In this document: piece by piece, positions 44,953 to 52,874 of the stretch
Layout of the letters: each line of letters starts with the position of its first letter
Numbering within the stretch: the stretch's first letter is position 1
DNA from: Porticoccus sp964395715
GTDB lineage: Bacteria > Pseudomonadota > Gammaproteobacteria > Pseudomonadales > Porticoccaceae
Length of the DNA: 64,000 bases
Direction of reading: 5' to 3'
Assembly: GCA_964395715.1 (NCBI GenBank)
Contig: CAYNAU010000002.1
Location: forward strand, 496,001-560,000
Notes under the pieces: generated by a model
Databases searched by the model: none
Told to the model about the DNA's origin: nothing
What the model saw: the letters and a program-made list of their open reading frames with translations, nothing else
Translations under genes and position numbers: made by a program

Positions 44953-45728
44953 ACTGGTTTTGCCTGGGGTGTATTGGCCTCACTATCTTGCAAGCTTTCG
45001 GGTTCTCGCCAGGTAATCTGGTGAGGATCGAAGCCTGATGCCAGTGTCGGTTTAACAATCATGAAATAGGGTGACAGATCGAAGTCACGCGGTGCATACA
45101 GGCTGTGATGGCGGATATGCAAGATTTCCTGATGGATTTCTTCCATGTCCGGATCAAGGGTCTTCTCCAGAGTCACCTCCGGCAATATCGGGTAACGAAT
45201 AGACTGGAACGCCTGGGCTATCAACGACGAGCAGATAGCTCGCGTGGGGTCACCACTGCCCAGTGCCAACATGCGTCGCCGCCATCGGTTGGGTATCGGC
45301 GGTGTCTGTATCAGGTAACGCATCAGATCAACAATATTTTTCAGGTCGTACTGATGCCCCAGACGTTCCAGGGCGTAGCCCAGCAAGTCATTTATTTCAT
45401 CAGTATCCAGATTGACCGGTCGGCAGATACGGGTTTGCAAATGCTGAAAGTGACTCAGGTGAACCAGCCTGACCCCATCCTGAACATCTGCTTCGATCAG
45501 CATACCCTCCTGCCCGTCATGATGGCCAACATACAATGCCGCATGGGACCAGGTCGACTGGGTGAGGTATTTGATAGCCAGACTGAAACGGCTGACGCCT
45601 TCCACCAGGAGAACATCGCCGGGCCGAATCGTGGAAGCCAGAAGGTGTGGGCGGCTGGGAACCGTGCTGAGGTACCGCGGTTCTGACAGCTTATGTGCCA
45701 GCCAGCGACCAATGCGCTCCAATACCAA
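44949..45728 (-). CDS. YiiX/YebB-like NlpC/P60 family cysteine hydrolase
   Basis: 259 aa. Papain-like fold of the circularly permuted NlpC/P60 type: the His comes first (STWSHAALYVGHHD) and the catalytic Cys later (RAICSSLIAQAF). RPGDVLLVEG near the start is typical. No signal peptide. Substrate unknown; these enzymes act on amide bonds in cell wall or lipids. TTG start at 45728 chosen from the upstream GGAG; its coding end overlaps mscS by 4 bp. Confidence 0.82.
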   Translation of the reverse strand: MVLERIGRWLAHKLSEPRYLSTVPSRPHLLASTIRPGDVLLVEGVSRFSLAIKYLTQSTWSHAALYVGHHDGQEGMLIEADVQDGVRLVHLSHFQHLQTRICRPVNLDTDEINDLLGYALERLGHQYDLKNIVDLMRYLIQTPPIPNRWRRRMLALGSGDPTRAICSSLIAQAFQSIRYPILPEVTLEKTLDPDMEEIHQEILHIRHHSLYAPRDFDLSPYFMIVKPTLASGFDPHQITWREPESLQDSEANTPQAKPV

Positions 45729-45743
45729 GTTGGTCAGCTCCGG

Positions 45744-46211
45744 TTAATAAACGCCGTATTTACCCAGGTCAATGGAACCGGCTTCAACCACGGTCACGGG
45801 GAACCGCCACCAGCCCATATTAATGCGCGCTTCCAGCTCAAACTCCACAGCCTGAGTGGGGTTCTCCATAAAGGCGCTGATAATTTTCAGGCCACTGATC
45901 AGGTTTGCCGACGCCTGTACTTTAACCGTTGACTGACCGTAAGCGGGTAGCGGGCGCAGGCCGCCGGAGACGCCGCTGATCAGCTTTTGACCCTGAAGCT
46001 TGAGGTTGTATGACATACCGGTGATGTTCAGCTCATGCGAGGTCGGATTGGTCACCTGCAGCGTGATCAGGAAATTCTGCTGCAGCCCCTCATGGGAACC
46101 GGGCTGCACGTTCACCAGATGGACTTCCGGTTTCTGGGATGTAGATAACAGGGCACAGCCGGACAGCATGCATAACATCACAAGCCATCCCACCAGTCTT
46201 AATCGGCGCAT
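45744..46211 (-). CDS. LEA type 2 family lipoprotein
   Basis: 155 aa. Lipoprotein signal with lipobox LSGC (Cys19). The mature part is one water-stress/LEA14-type beta domain (VHLVNVQPGSHEGLQQNFLITLQVTNPTSHELNITGMSYNLKLQGQKLISGVS), found in small outer-envelope proteins. Function unknown. AGGGGG precedes the ATG. Runs directly into the NlpC/P60 hydrolase gene (15 bp gap), same strand. Confidence 0.85.
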   Translation of the reverse strand: MRRLRLVGWLVMLCMLSGCALLSTSQKPEVHLVNVQPGSHEGLQQNFLITLQVTNPTSHELNITGMSYNLKLQGQKLISGVSGGLRPLPAYGQSTVKVQASANLISGLKIISAFMENPTQAVEFELEARINMGWWRFPVTVVEAGSIDLGKYGVY

Positions 46212-46544
46212 TCAAAAGCCCCCTGTTAATCTCGAATTGCTGTCGTGGTTGTACAACCCGGTTACCGCACCACCCTGATTACTGACAACGCCAGCTCACG
46301 GATGTTGCCGCAAAAAAACATTACTCGCCACCTTAATTGTGTCGCCGGGCCCTCAACCCGGAAACAAAATATGTTATCTCGTTCATCTGCACAACACTGC
46401 GCGTACCGGCCCCGGAGTTTTGCTAGAATCTGCCCGCCCGAAAGCGCACCTAAAAATAAAAGTCCCCGCGGACCATTGAATTTTTTGCGGGAGATCGCAT
46501 CTTATAAGGTGCCAATTATCGACACCACAACGAGGAGAGTTAGC
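46212..46544 (+). promoter_or_regulatory. Upstream region of htpX with a heat-shock-like promoter
   Basis: 333 bp without a gene, between the divergent LEA lipoprotein and htpX. A sigma32-like pair is visible near its end: TTGAA (46476-46480) and CGCATCT (46496-46502), 15 bases apart, close to the CTTGAAA / CCCATnT consensus with mismatches. A sigma70-like TAGAAT occurs at about 46423-46428. Heat-shock control of htpX would fit its known role. The pair is inexact. Confidence 0.4.
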
Positions 46545-47438
46545 GTGTTACGAATCGGTTTATTCATAGGCACCAACATCGCCATACTTCTGCTGTTCAG
46601 CATTGTGTTCAAAATGCTGGGGCTGGAGCAGTACCTGGCATCCCAGGGTATTTACACCAATCTCGGCGGGTTGCTGGTCATGTGTGCCATGTTCGGCTTT
46701 GGCGGCTCCTTTGTCTCCCTGCTGATATCCAAGTGGATGGCAAAGATGAGTACCGGTACGCAACTCATCGAGCAGCCCCGCACACCGGACGAACGCTGGC
46801 TGATGGAAACCGTCAGTGACCTGGCCAAAAAAGCCGGTATCGGCATGCCGGAAGTGGGTATTTTCCCCGCCCAGCAATCGAACGCGTTTGCCACGGGCTG
46901 GAACAAAAACAATGCACTGGTGGCCGTCAGCGAAGGTCTTTTGCACCGCTTTGACAAGGAAGAAGTGCGTGCGGTTCTGGCCCATGAAATTGGCCACGTT
47001 GCCAACGGTGATATGGTGACCCTGTCCCTGGTACAGGGTGTGCTGAACACCTTCGTGATGTTCTTTGCCCGTATCCTGGGCTCCATTATCGACAAGGCGG
47101 TGTTCAAAAATGAACGCGGCTACGGGATCGGTTACTTTGTCACTGTGATGGTACTGCAGGTCATTCTGGGTATTTTCGCCTCGATGATCGTGATGTGGTT
47201 CTCCCGCTGGCGCGAATTCCGCGCCGACTCCGCCGGCGCGCACCTGGCCGGCCGCGGCGCAATGATTTCCGCACTGCAACGCTTGCAGGAAGAAACCCAG
47301 GCCCATGTGCCCAACCAGATGCCGGACACCCTGACCGCCTTTGGTATCTCCAGCGGCTGGAAACAACACGCAACCCGCCTGTTCATGTCTCACCCGCCAC
47401 TGGATGAGCGTATCGAAGCCCTGCGCCGGGGCGTTTGA
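46545..47438 (+). CDS. htpX: Membrane protease HtpX
   Basis: Zinc metalloprotease that degrades misfolded membrane proteins together with FtsH. 297 aa from a GTG at 46545 after GAGGAGAG. Two N-terminal membrane helices, the zinc motif HEIGH (residues 147-151, LAHEIGHVANGD), a second pair of helices, and the third ligand region EFRADSAGAHLAG. The stop overlaps the Rieske gene ATG (TGATG). An in-frame extension back to 46245 lacks the family start. Confidence 0.96.
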   Translation: MLRIGLFIGTNIAILLLFSIVFKMLGLEQYLASQGIYTNLGGLLVMCAMFGFGGSFVSLLISKWMAKMSTGTQLIEQPRTPDERWLMETVSDLAKKAGIGMPEVGIFPAQQSNAFATGWNKNNALVAVSEGLLHRFDKEEVRAVLAHEIGHVANGDMVTLSLVQGVLNTFVMFFARILGSIIDKAVFKNERGYGIGYFVTVMVLQVILGIFASMIVMWFSRWREFRADSAGAHLAGRGAMISALQRLQEETQAHVPNQMPDTLTAFGISSGWKQHATRLFMSHPPLDERIEALRRGV

Positions 47439-47779
47439 TGGAGGCGAGCCCTCTCTGCCGCCTGGAAGACATACCGGATCCCGGCGGCATTGACCTGGAG
47501 ATTGAGGGCGAGGCCTGCTTTGCCGTGCGCCGCGGACAATCTGTGCAGATTTTTCGCAACAGTTGCCCCCATGTCGGGGCACCCCTCAACCTGATGCCAG
47601 GCCAGTTTCTGGACCTGCAAAAGGAGTACATTCAGTGCAGCACCCATGGCGCCCTGTTTGAAATAGACACCGGCCACTGTGTGGCAGGCCCCTGCCGCAA
47701 CCAATCTCTGAAGGCCAAACCCTGCACACTCATTAATGGCGAGGTCTACCTCGCTAATGAACTGTACCGTCATCGTTGA
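47438..47779 (+). CDS. Rieske [2Fe-2S] domain protein
   Basis: 113-aa single-domain ferredoxin. The two cluster motifs are CPHVGAPL and CSTHGALF (C-x-H ... C-x2-H). It looks like the small Rieske proteins that act as electron carriers or regulators, but no partner oxygenase is nearby. The ATG overlaps the htpX stop by one base, so it is co-translated with HtpX. Confidence 0.88.
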   Translation: MEASPLCRLEDIPDPGGIDLEIEGEACFAVRRGQSVQIFRNSCPHVGAPLNLMPGQFLDLQKEYIQCSTHGALFEIDTGHCVAGPCRNQSLKAKPCTLINGEVYLANELYRHR

Positions 47780-47866
47780 TCAGGCTGTTTCACCATTGAA
47801 TTCCCGGGCTGCGCCCCCATCTATCGAGTCAGGCAGCTACCCAGAACAAATCCACAGGAGACTCTT

Positions 47867-48406
47867 TTGGAACAATATCGAGGTACCACCATTCTTTCCG
47901 TGCGCCGCAATGGCAAGGTAGTCATCGGCGGCGACGGTCAGGTGACCCTGGGCAACACGGTCATGAAGGGCAATGCGCGCAAGGTTCGCCGCTTGCACAA
48001 TGATCAGGTCATCGCTGGATTTGCCGGTGGTACGGCCGATGCCTTCACCCTGTTTGAACGCTTTGAAGCGAAGCTGGAACAGCACCGGGGCAACCTGACC
48101 CGGGCGGCGGTAGAGCTGGCCAAAGACTGGCGCTCTGACCGCATTCTGAGAAAACTCGAGGCACTGCTGGCTGTGGCCGACAAGGAGGCCTCTTTGATCA
48201 TCACCGGTAACGGCGACGTCATCCAGCCGGAAAATGACTTGATCGCCATCGGCTCTGGCGGGGCCTTTGCCCAGTCTGCCGCCCGTGCCCTGCTGGAAAA
48301 TACTGAGCTCGATGCAAAAACCATTGTCGAAAAAGGCCTGGAAATCGCCGGCGACATCTGCATCTACACCAACCACAATCGCACCATCGAAGAACTGGAT
48401 TACTGA
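47867..48406 (+). CDS. hslV: ATP-dependent protease subunit HslV
   Basis: Threonine-protease chamber of the HslUV complex. 179 aa from a TTG start with AGGAG about 8 bases upstream. RGTTILSVRRNGKVVIGGDGQVTLG shows the conserved start, where cleavage exposes the catalytic Thr; KVRRL and GFAGGTADAFTLFERFE are diagnostic. Directly upstream of hslU. ftsN, which precedes hslV in Pseudomonas, is 12 kb away here. Confidence 0.96.
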   Translation: MEQYRGTTILSVRRNGKVVIGGDGQVTLGNTVMKGNARKVRRLHNDQVIAGFAGGTADAFTLFERFEAKLEQHRGNLTRAAVELAKDWRSDRILRKLEALLAVADKEASLIITGNGDVIQPENDLIAIGSGGAFAQSAARALLENTELDAKTIVEKGLEIAGDICIYTNHNRTIEELDY

Positions 48407-48510
48407 TCAGTGCCAAGGGTGGCAATTCCGCCTGGCATTGATTGAAAAGTTATTTCCGGCCCAGCGCAGACACACCAGATGATGCGGCCGGTATCAGAGA
48501 GATTTACAGC

Positions 48511-49836
48511 ATGTCCAATATGACTCCCCGAGAAATTGTCCACGAATTAGACCGTCACATTATCGGCCAGGATGCCGCCAAGCGAGCCGTGGCCATCGCC
48601 CTGCGCAATCGCTGGCGGCGCATGCAACTCGAGCCGGAACTGCGCAACGAAGTCACGCCCAAGAACATTCTGATGATCGGCCCGACGGGCGTCGGCAAGA
48701 CGGAAATTGCCCGGCGGCTGGCACGGCTGGCCAACGCCCCGTTCGTCAAGGTGGAAGCGACCAAATTTACCGAGGTCGGCTATGTGGGCAAAGACGTGGA
48801 ATCCATTATCCGCGACCTGGTGGAAACCTCTGTGAAACTGTTGCGTGAGAGTGAGATGCACAAGGTGCAACAGCGTGCTATGGATGCGGCCGAGGAACTG
48901 GTACTCGACGCCCTGCTGCCCCCGGCCAGGGATGGGGAACACACCGAGGGCGAGTCCAATACACGCCAGGTTTTCCGCAAGAAACTGCGTCAGGGCGAGC
49001 TGGATGACAAGGAAATTGAAATTGATATCAGCGCCACTCCCATGGGCGTTGAAATCATGGCGCCCCCCGGTATGGAAGAAATGACCAACCAGTTGCAAAA
49101 CATGTTTTCCAATCTTGGCAAAGGTAAAACACAGCGCAAAAAGGTCACCGTGGCCCAGGCGATGAAGCAGCTGACCGAAGAACAGGCTGCGACGATGATC
49201 AATGAAGAGGAGCTGAAAATTCGCGCCGTGGAATCGGCTGAGCAAAACGGCATTGTTTTTATCGACGAGATCGACAAAGTAGCGAAACGCGGCGAGACCT
49301 CCGGCGCCGATGTCTCCCGGGAGGGGGTACAGCGGGACCTGCTGCCGCTGATTGAAGGCAGCACTGTCACCACTAAATACGGCATGATCAAGACCGACCA
49401 CATTCTGTTCATCGCCTCCGGGGCATTCCATTTTTCGAAACCCTCTGACCTGATTCCCGAACTGCAAGGCAGACTGCCCATTCGTGTGGAGCTGCAATCC
49501 CTCAGCAGCGAGGATTTTGAGCGCATTCTCACCGAACCCAATGCCTCCCTCACTGAGCAATACCGGGAGCTGCTGGCGACAGAAGCATTGAATGTCAACT
49601 TCCAGCCAGACGGCGTTAAACGCATTGCAGAGATCGCTTTTGAGGTGAATGAGCGCACGGAAAATATTGGCGCCCGACGCTTGCACACCCTGATGGAGAG
49701 GCTGCTGGAAGAAATTTCCTTCGAAGCATCGGATAAAGGCGGCAAAGGCGAACCCGTGAATATCGACGCGGCATTTGTAGACCAGCAGCTCACGGAAATT
49801 TCCCGGGACGAGGACCTGTCGCGGTTTATCCTCTAA
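48511..49836 (+). CDS. hslU: ATP-dependent protease ATPase subunit HslU
   Basis: AAA+ unfoldase that feeds HslV. 441 aa from the ATG at 48511 (MSNMTPREIVHELDRHIIGQ, the family opening). Walker A GPTGVGKTE (about residue 60), the pore motif GYVGKDVESIIRDL, the I domain (about 110-240), Walker B IVFIDEIDKVAK, and the C-terminal sequence LSRFIL which docks into HslV. Frame is open upstream to 48442. Confidence 0.97.
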   Translation: MSNMTPREIVHELDRHIIGQDAAKRAVAIALRNRWRRMQLEPELRNEVTPKNILMIGPTGVGKTEIARRLARLANAPFVKVEATKFTEVGYVGKDVESIIRDLVETSVKLLRESEMHKVQQRAMDAAEELVLDALLPPARDGEHTEGESNTRQVFRKKLRQGELDDKEIEIDISATPMGVEIMAPPGMEEMTNQLQNMFSNLGKGKTQRKKVTVAQAMKQLTEEQAATMINEEELKIRAVESAEQNGIVFIDEIDKVAKRGETSGADVSREGVQRDLLPLIEGSTVTTKYGMIKTDHILFIASGAFHFSKPSDLIPELQGRLPIRVELQSLSSEDFERILTEPNASLTEQYRELLATEALNVNFQPDGVKRIAEIAFEVNERTENIGARRLHTLMERLLEEISFEASDKGGKGEPVNIDAAFVDQQLTEISRDEDLSRFIL

Positions 49837-49877
49837 ACTAGGTCTCCCTGGCCCGTCTAACCACAAGGCAACTCACG

Positions 49878-50276
49878 ATGCTCCCCAGTAAAGTGAAAAT
49901 CGGCAAGGAGGATGGCAGCCTCACTCTGGAATACCCTGATGGGGGTTGCTACACCATGACGGGCGAATACCTGAGGGTCCACTCACCCAGTGCTGAAGTG
50001 AAAGGTCACGGACCCGGGCAGGAGGTGCTTCAGGATGGCAAACAGGGTGTTCGAGTCACCGCTGCTGCCGCTTCCGGCAATTACGCCCTGACACTGACCT
50101 TCAGCGACGGGCACAACAGTGGCATCTTCAGTTGGGATTACCTGAAAGAACTTGCCGAAAACCATGATCAATACTGGCAACGTTACCTTGACAGGCTGAC
50201 TCAGGCGGGAAAATTTCGCGATGCCAATACCCAACCCGTGAAACTGATGGACCCCACAGATCTTCCAAAACACTGA
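49878..50276 (+). CDS. DUF971 domain protein
   Basis: 132 aa. The DUF971 motif (LTLEYPDGGCYTMTGEYLRVHSPSAEVKGHG, FSDGHNSGIFSWDYLKEL) matches the small protein that follows hslU in Pseudomonas. The domain also occurs at the N-terminus of gamma-butyrobetaine hydroxylase and in Fe-S assembly factors; function here unknown. Convergent with the cyclase gene, 14 bp between stops. Confidence 0.9.
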   Translation: MLPSKVKIGKEDGSLTLEYPDGGCYTMTGEYLRVHSPSAEVKGHGPGQEVLQDGKQGVRVTAAAASGNYALTLTFSDGHNSGIFSWDYLKELAENHDQYWQRYLDRLTQAGKFRDANTQPVKLMDPTDLPKH

Positions 50277-50290
50277 TCCGACAAAGAACG

Positions 50291-52519
50291 CTACTTGGCA
50301 TCCATGCGCACGGTAGTGAGATCTTCCGGCGGGGATTCTCCAGACTGATAGCGGGCACATCGATCGAGGAAGAACCTGGAAGGACCATCGTCGGGATAGT
50401 CATCCAACAGTTGGCGGAAACCATCTTCGGCCTGCGCCCAAATCCCCTGCTGAAATTTCTCCAGTGCCGCCGCAAAGCGCTCACACAGCAGTAGCTCGGC
50501 GCTGCTGGCATCACTGCGACTGGCAAGTATTTCCACGATAGGCAGACCCTCGGTTTTTCCCACGAACTGAAACTTGCCCATGGGACGCAACAACAACAGG
50601 TCTTCCAACCCCTCGACAACAGCGGCTGTCGCAGAGAGCTCCGTGCCCAGGTGCTTGTTCAAACCCTCGATTCTTGAAGCCGTATTGGCACAGTCGCCAA
50701 CAATACTGTAGACAAAATGCCCACCTCCCCCGGCGTGACCCACATAGACCGAGCCACATTCCAGCCCAATGCGCAATTTTGCTCCCAGCATCTGGTGGCG
50801 AATCTTGAACTCCTCAATCGCCTCAACGGCCTCCAGTGAGGCAAAAATGGCCTTGCTGCGAATAGCCACCGACGGCTCACTGGCTGTCCAGGCACACATA
50901 ATGGCATCCGCCCGAAATTCGGTGACATCCACCTGGTGATTTTTCAGGGGCTGTGCCAGGGCTTCGAAATATTCATTCAGGAAAGAAGCCAGTTGGTCCG
51001 GCGGCATCTGTTCCGCAATGGTGGAAAACCCCGCCATATCGGTGGCCAGACAGGTGCTGTAGACCACCTTGTTAGCCATGGCCGGATCGAGACGGTTCTC
51101 CGTCAGTTCCCTGGCCACATTCTCCGGCAGGTAATAGTTGATAGCCTCACTGACCTGAATACTGCGGCGACGCTCCAGCAGGTACTGGGCAAGTAATCCT
51201 GTAAACAAGGCCAGGGGATACTGCACCAGCATCGGCGTCGCCAGCGGCAACCAAACAGACTGGGTATTGAACTGCCACTGGGCGTAAAACACGTACAACC
51301 CCGCCAACAACAGGGATAAAGGCACACCGGCAATGGCGGGCAACCAGTAAACCAACATGCCCATGAGGAATCCGAAAACAAACAATATCAGACCCGACTC
51401 GACTCCTCCGGTCGGCTTCAGGGCATTGTCGGTGAGCAGGTTGGCAAAGGAGGTGGCGGCAATCTCAACACCGCTCAGGTCGACACCATCATCACTGGTA
51501 AATACCGTGTAAAAGCGATCGGGCTGCCCCGGGTCGTAGAGATCGGAAAAGCCCACGAACACCACCTTGTTGGTGAAGTCCAGGGCACCTTCGGGAAGAT
51601 TGGGATCATGGCCCTTGATCACCGCGTGATAGGGGATGGTGGGGATGGTACCGGGAGGGCCATAAAAGTTGATAAAGCGGTGGGGTTCTCCCATATAGAG
51701 CCCCTTGAGCGAAGCCAACAATGGCACATCTCCGGAAGTGTCACCGAGCATGTCGCCCGCATTCAATCGAGGCTCCAGCTCGCCACGCCAGTAGCGCATC
51801 AGGTTGCGCGTGTCTTTGGCGCTGGCAATTTGCTCGATGGTCTCGGGCAGGTTCTCATGACGGGATAGGCCCCAGTGTTCCAGCAGATCAAGCCACTGAC
51901 TGTAGACAGATGCCGCATGAAGCTGTAATGCCATGGCTGGCATAGTGGGCGCATCCCCGACACTGCTTTTAAAGGTCCAGAATTCATACACGGCGGCATC
52001 GAGCTTGGGCAAGGGAAAAGGGGCGAGACCTTTGGCACTTCCCACCAGCTCGTCAATGGGGGACAGCAACTCCTCAACCCAAACAGAACCCACGTGGTAG
52101 CCATCCTTGTCGGTGATCGGCTGCCTTTTACCGGTCAGCTTTTCAACCAATACCACCCGGTTGGCACGCTTCACGGCGTCCGCAAATTGTCCGTCAGTTT
52201 GCGCATCTTTCTGTTTGCCAAAAAATACGTCAAAGACGATCACCGAAGCACCACGTTCAACCAGCGAATCCACCAGCTGCCCGTGAATGGAGCGCGGCCA
52301 CTCCTGTGGCGATATCGGCAGATCAAGCACCTCACCGGTGCGGTCGTTGATTGCCACAACTGCCACATCGGAGGGCGGCCTGATAGGCCCACGCACCTCA
52401 AACAGCCACGACAACCCGACACCGGTCTCAAAAACGGCGCCGGGAGAAGCCAGCCCAAACAGGGCACCCCCGGTGCCAATCAGCATTCCCAGCAACAGTG
52501 CTTTTACCCAACGAGTCAA
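50291..52519 (-). CDS. CHASE2 domain class III adenylate/guanylate cyclase
   Basis: 742 aa from a TTG with GGAG upstream. One N-terminal membrane segment (residues 5-25), a large extracytoplasmic CHASE2 sensor (30-385, VVAINDRTGEVLDLP, IVFDVFFG, FTNKVVFVGFSDLYD), three membrane segments (about 385-455), then the cyclase domain (about 485-650) with metal Asp in CLATDMAGFST, ADAIMCAW, LRIGLECGSVYVGHAGG and YSIVGDCANTASRIEGLN. It should make cAMP or cGMP in response to an external signal. It is divergent from the FecR-TPR-barrel gene; a TGTGA-N6-TCACA site lies between the two. Confidence 0.9.
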   Translation of the reverse strand: MTRWVKALLLGMLIGTGGALFGLASPGAVFETGVGLSWLFEVRGPIRPPSDVAVVAINDRTGEVLDLPISPQEWPRSIHGQLVDSLVERGASVIVFDVFFGKQKDAQTDGQFADAVKRANRVVLVEKLTGKRQPITDKDGYHVGSVWVEELLSPIDELVGSAKGLAPFPLPKLDAAVYEFWTFKSSVGDAPTMPAMALQLHAASVYSQWLDLLEHWGLSRHENLPETIEQIASAKDTRNLMRYWRGELEPRLNAGDMLGDTSGDVPLLASLKGLYMGEPHRFINFYGPPGTIPTIPYHAVIKGHDPNLPEGALDFTNKVVFVGFSDLYDPGQPDRFYTVFTSDDGVDLSGVEIAATSFANLLTDNALKPTGGVESGLILFVFGFLMGMLVYWLPAIAGVPLSLLLAGLYVFYAQWQFNTQSVWLPLATPMLVQYPLALFTGLLAQYLLERRRSIQVSEAINYYLPENVARELTENRLDPAMANKVVYSTCLATDMAGFSTIAEQMPPDQLASFLNEYFEALAQPLKNHQVDVTEFRADAIMCAWTASEPSVAIRSKAIFASLEAVEAIEEFKIRHQMLGAKLRIGLECGSVYVGHAGGGGHFVYSIVGDCANTASRIEGLNKHLGTELSATAAVVEGLEDLLLLRPMGKFQFVGKTEGLPIVEILASRSDASSAELLLCERFAAALEKFQQGIWAQAEDGFRQLLDDYPDDGPSRFFLDRCARYQSGESPPEDLTTVRMDAK

Positions 52520-52874
52520 ACGCTCGGCTCCATTAATTTATCGCCTTTAATACCCTCACACCCTGAGAATTTTCTTCTTTCAGGGGTTAAAGGTGCCTCC
52601 GGTAATTACAACGCAACCCCCATGCCAGTTCTTGTGCTCACGAAAACAGGCACAATCAGGTCCACTTTGCGAGAGAAGTGTGATCGCAATCACAAAAAAC
52701 GCCCAACAAAAGAGCGGATGTTCGTTTTTTGCTCGATTTTGGCGCACAAAGTCTTTTTAACGGTGTAAGAAAACCGGCTAAAAATATTAATTATCAGCGG
52801 GTTATTACAGCCCCGTTGCTTGGCGCAGTTCTTGCAATTCTAACTACTAATAAATAGTCAGAGGTAAAGGCGCC
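52520..52874. other. Divergent regulatory region between cyclase and FecR-TPR-barrel genes
   Basis: 355 bp without a gene. Its main element is the CRP/Vfr-type site at 52679-52694. The section after it is AT-rich and leads to the FecR-TPR-barrel start. No other gene or RNA is evident. Confidence 0.6.
52679..52694. promoter_or_regulatory. CRP/Vfr-type cAMP receptor protein binding site
   Basis: TGTGATCGCAATCACA: an exact TGTGA-N6-TCACA match, flanked by AAG and AAAA as in strong E. coli sites. It lies 160 bp upstream of the cyclase TTG and 180 bp upstream of the FecR-TPR-barrel ATG, so it could act on either or both genes. Confidence 0.75.

Noticed and set aside
46245..46544. A 100-codon N-terminal extension of HtpX
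   Set aside because: The added residues are unlike any HtpX start, and GAGGAGAG precedes the GTG at 46545.
48547..49866. A 439-codon open frame opposite hslU
   Set aside because: Antisense of the HslU coding frame; no recognisable domains.
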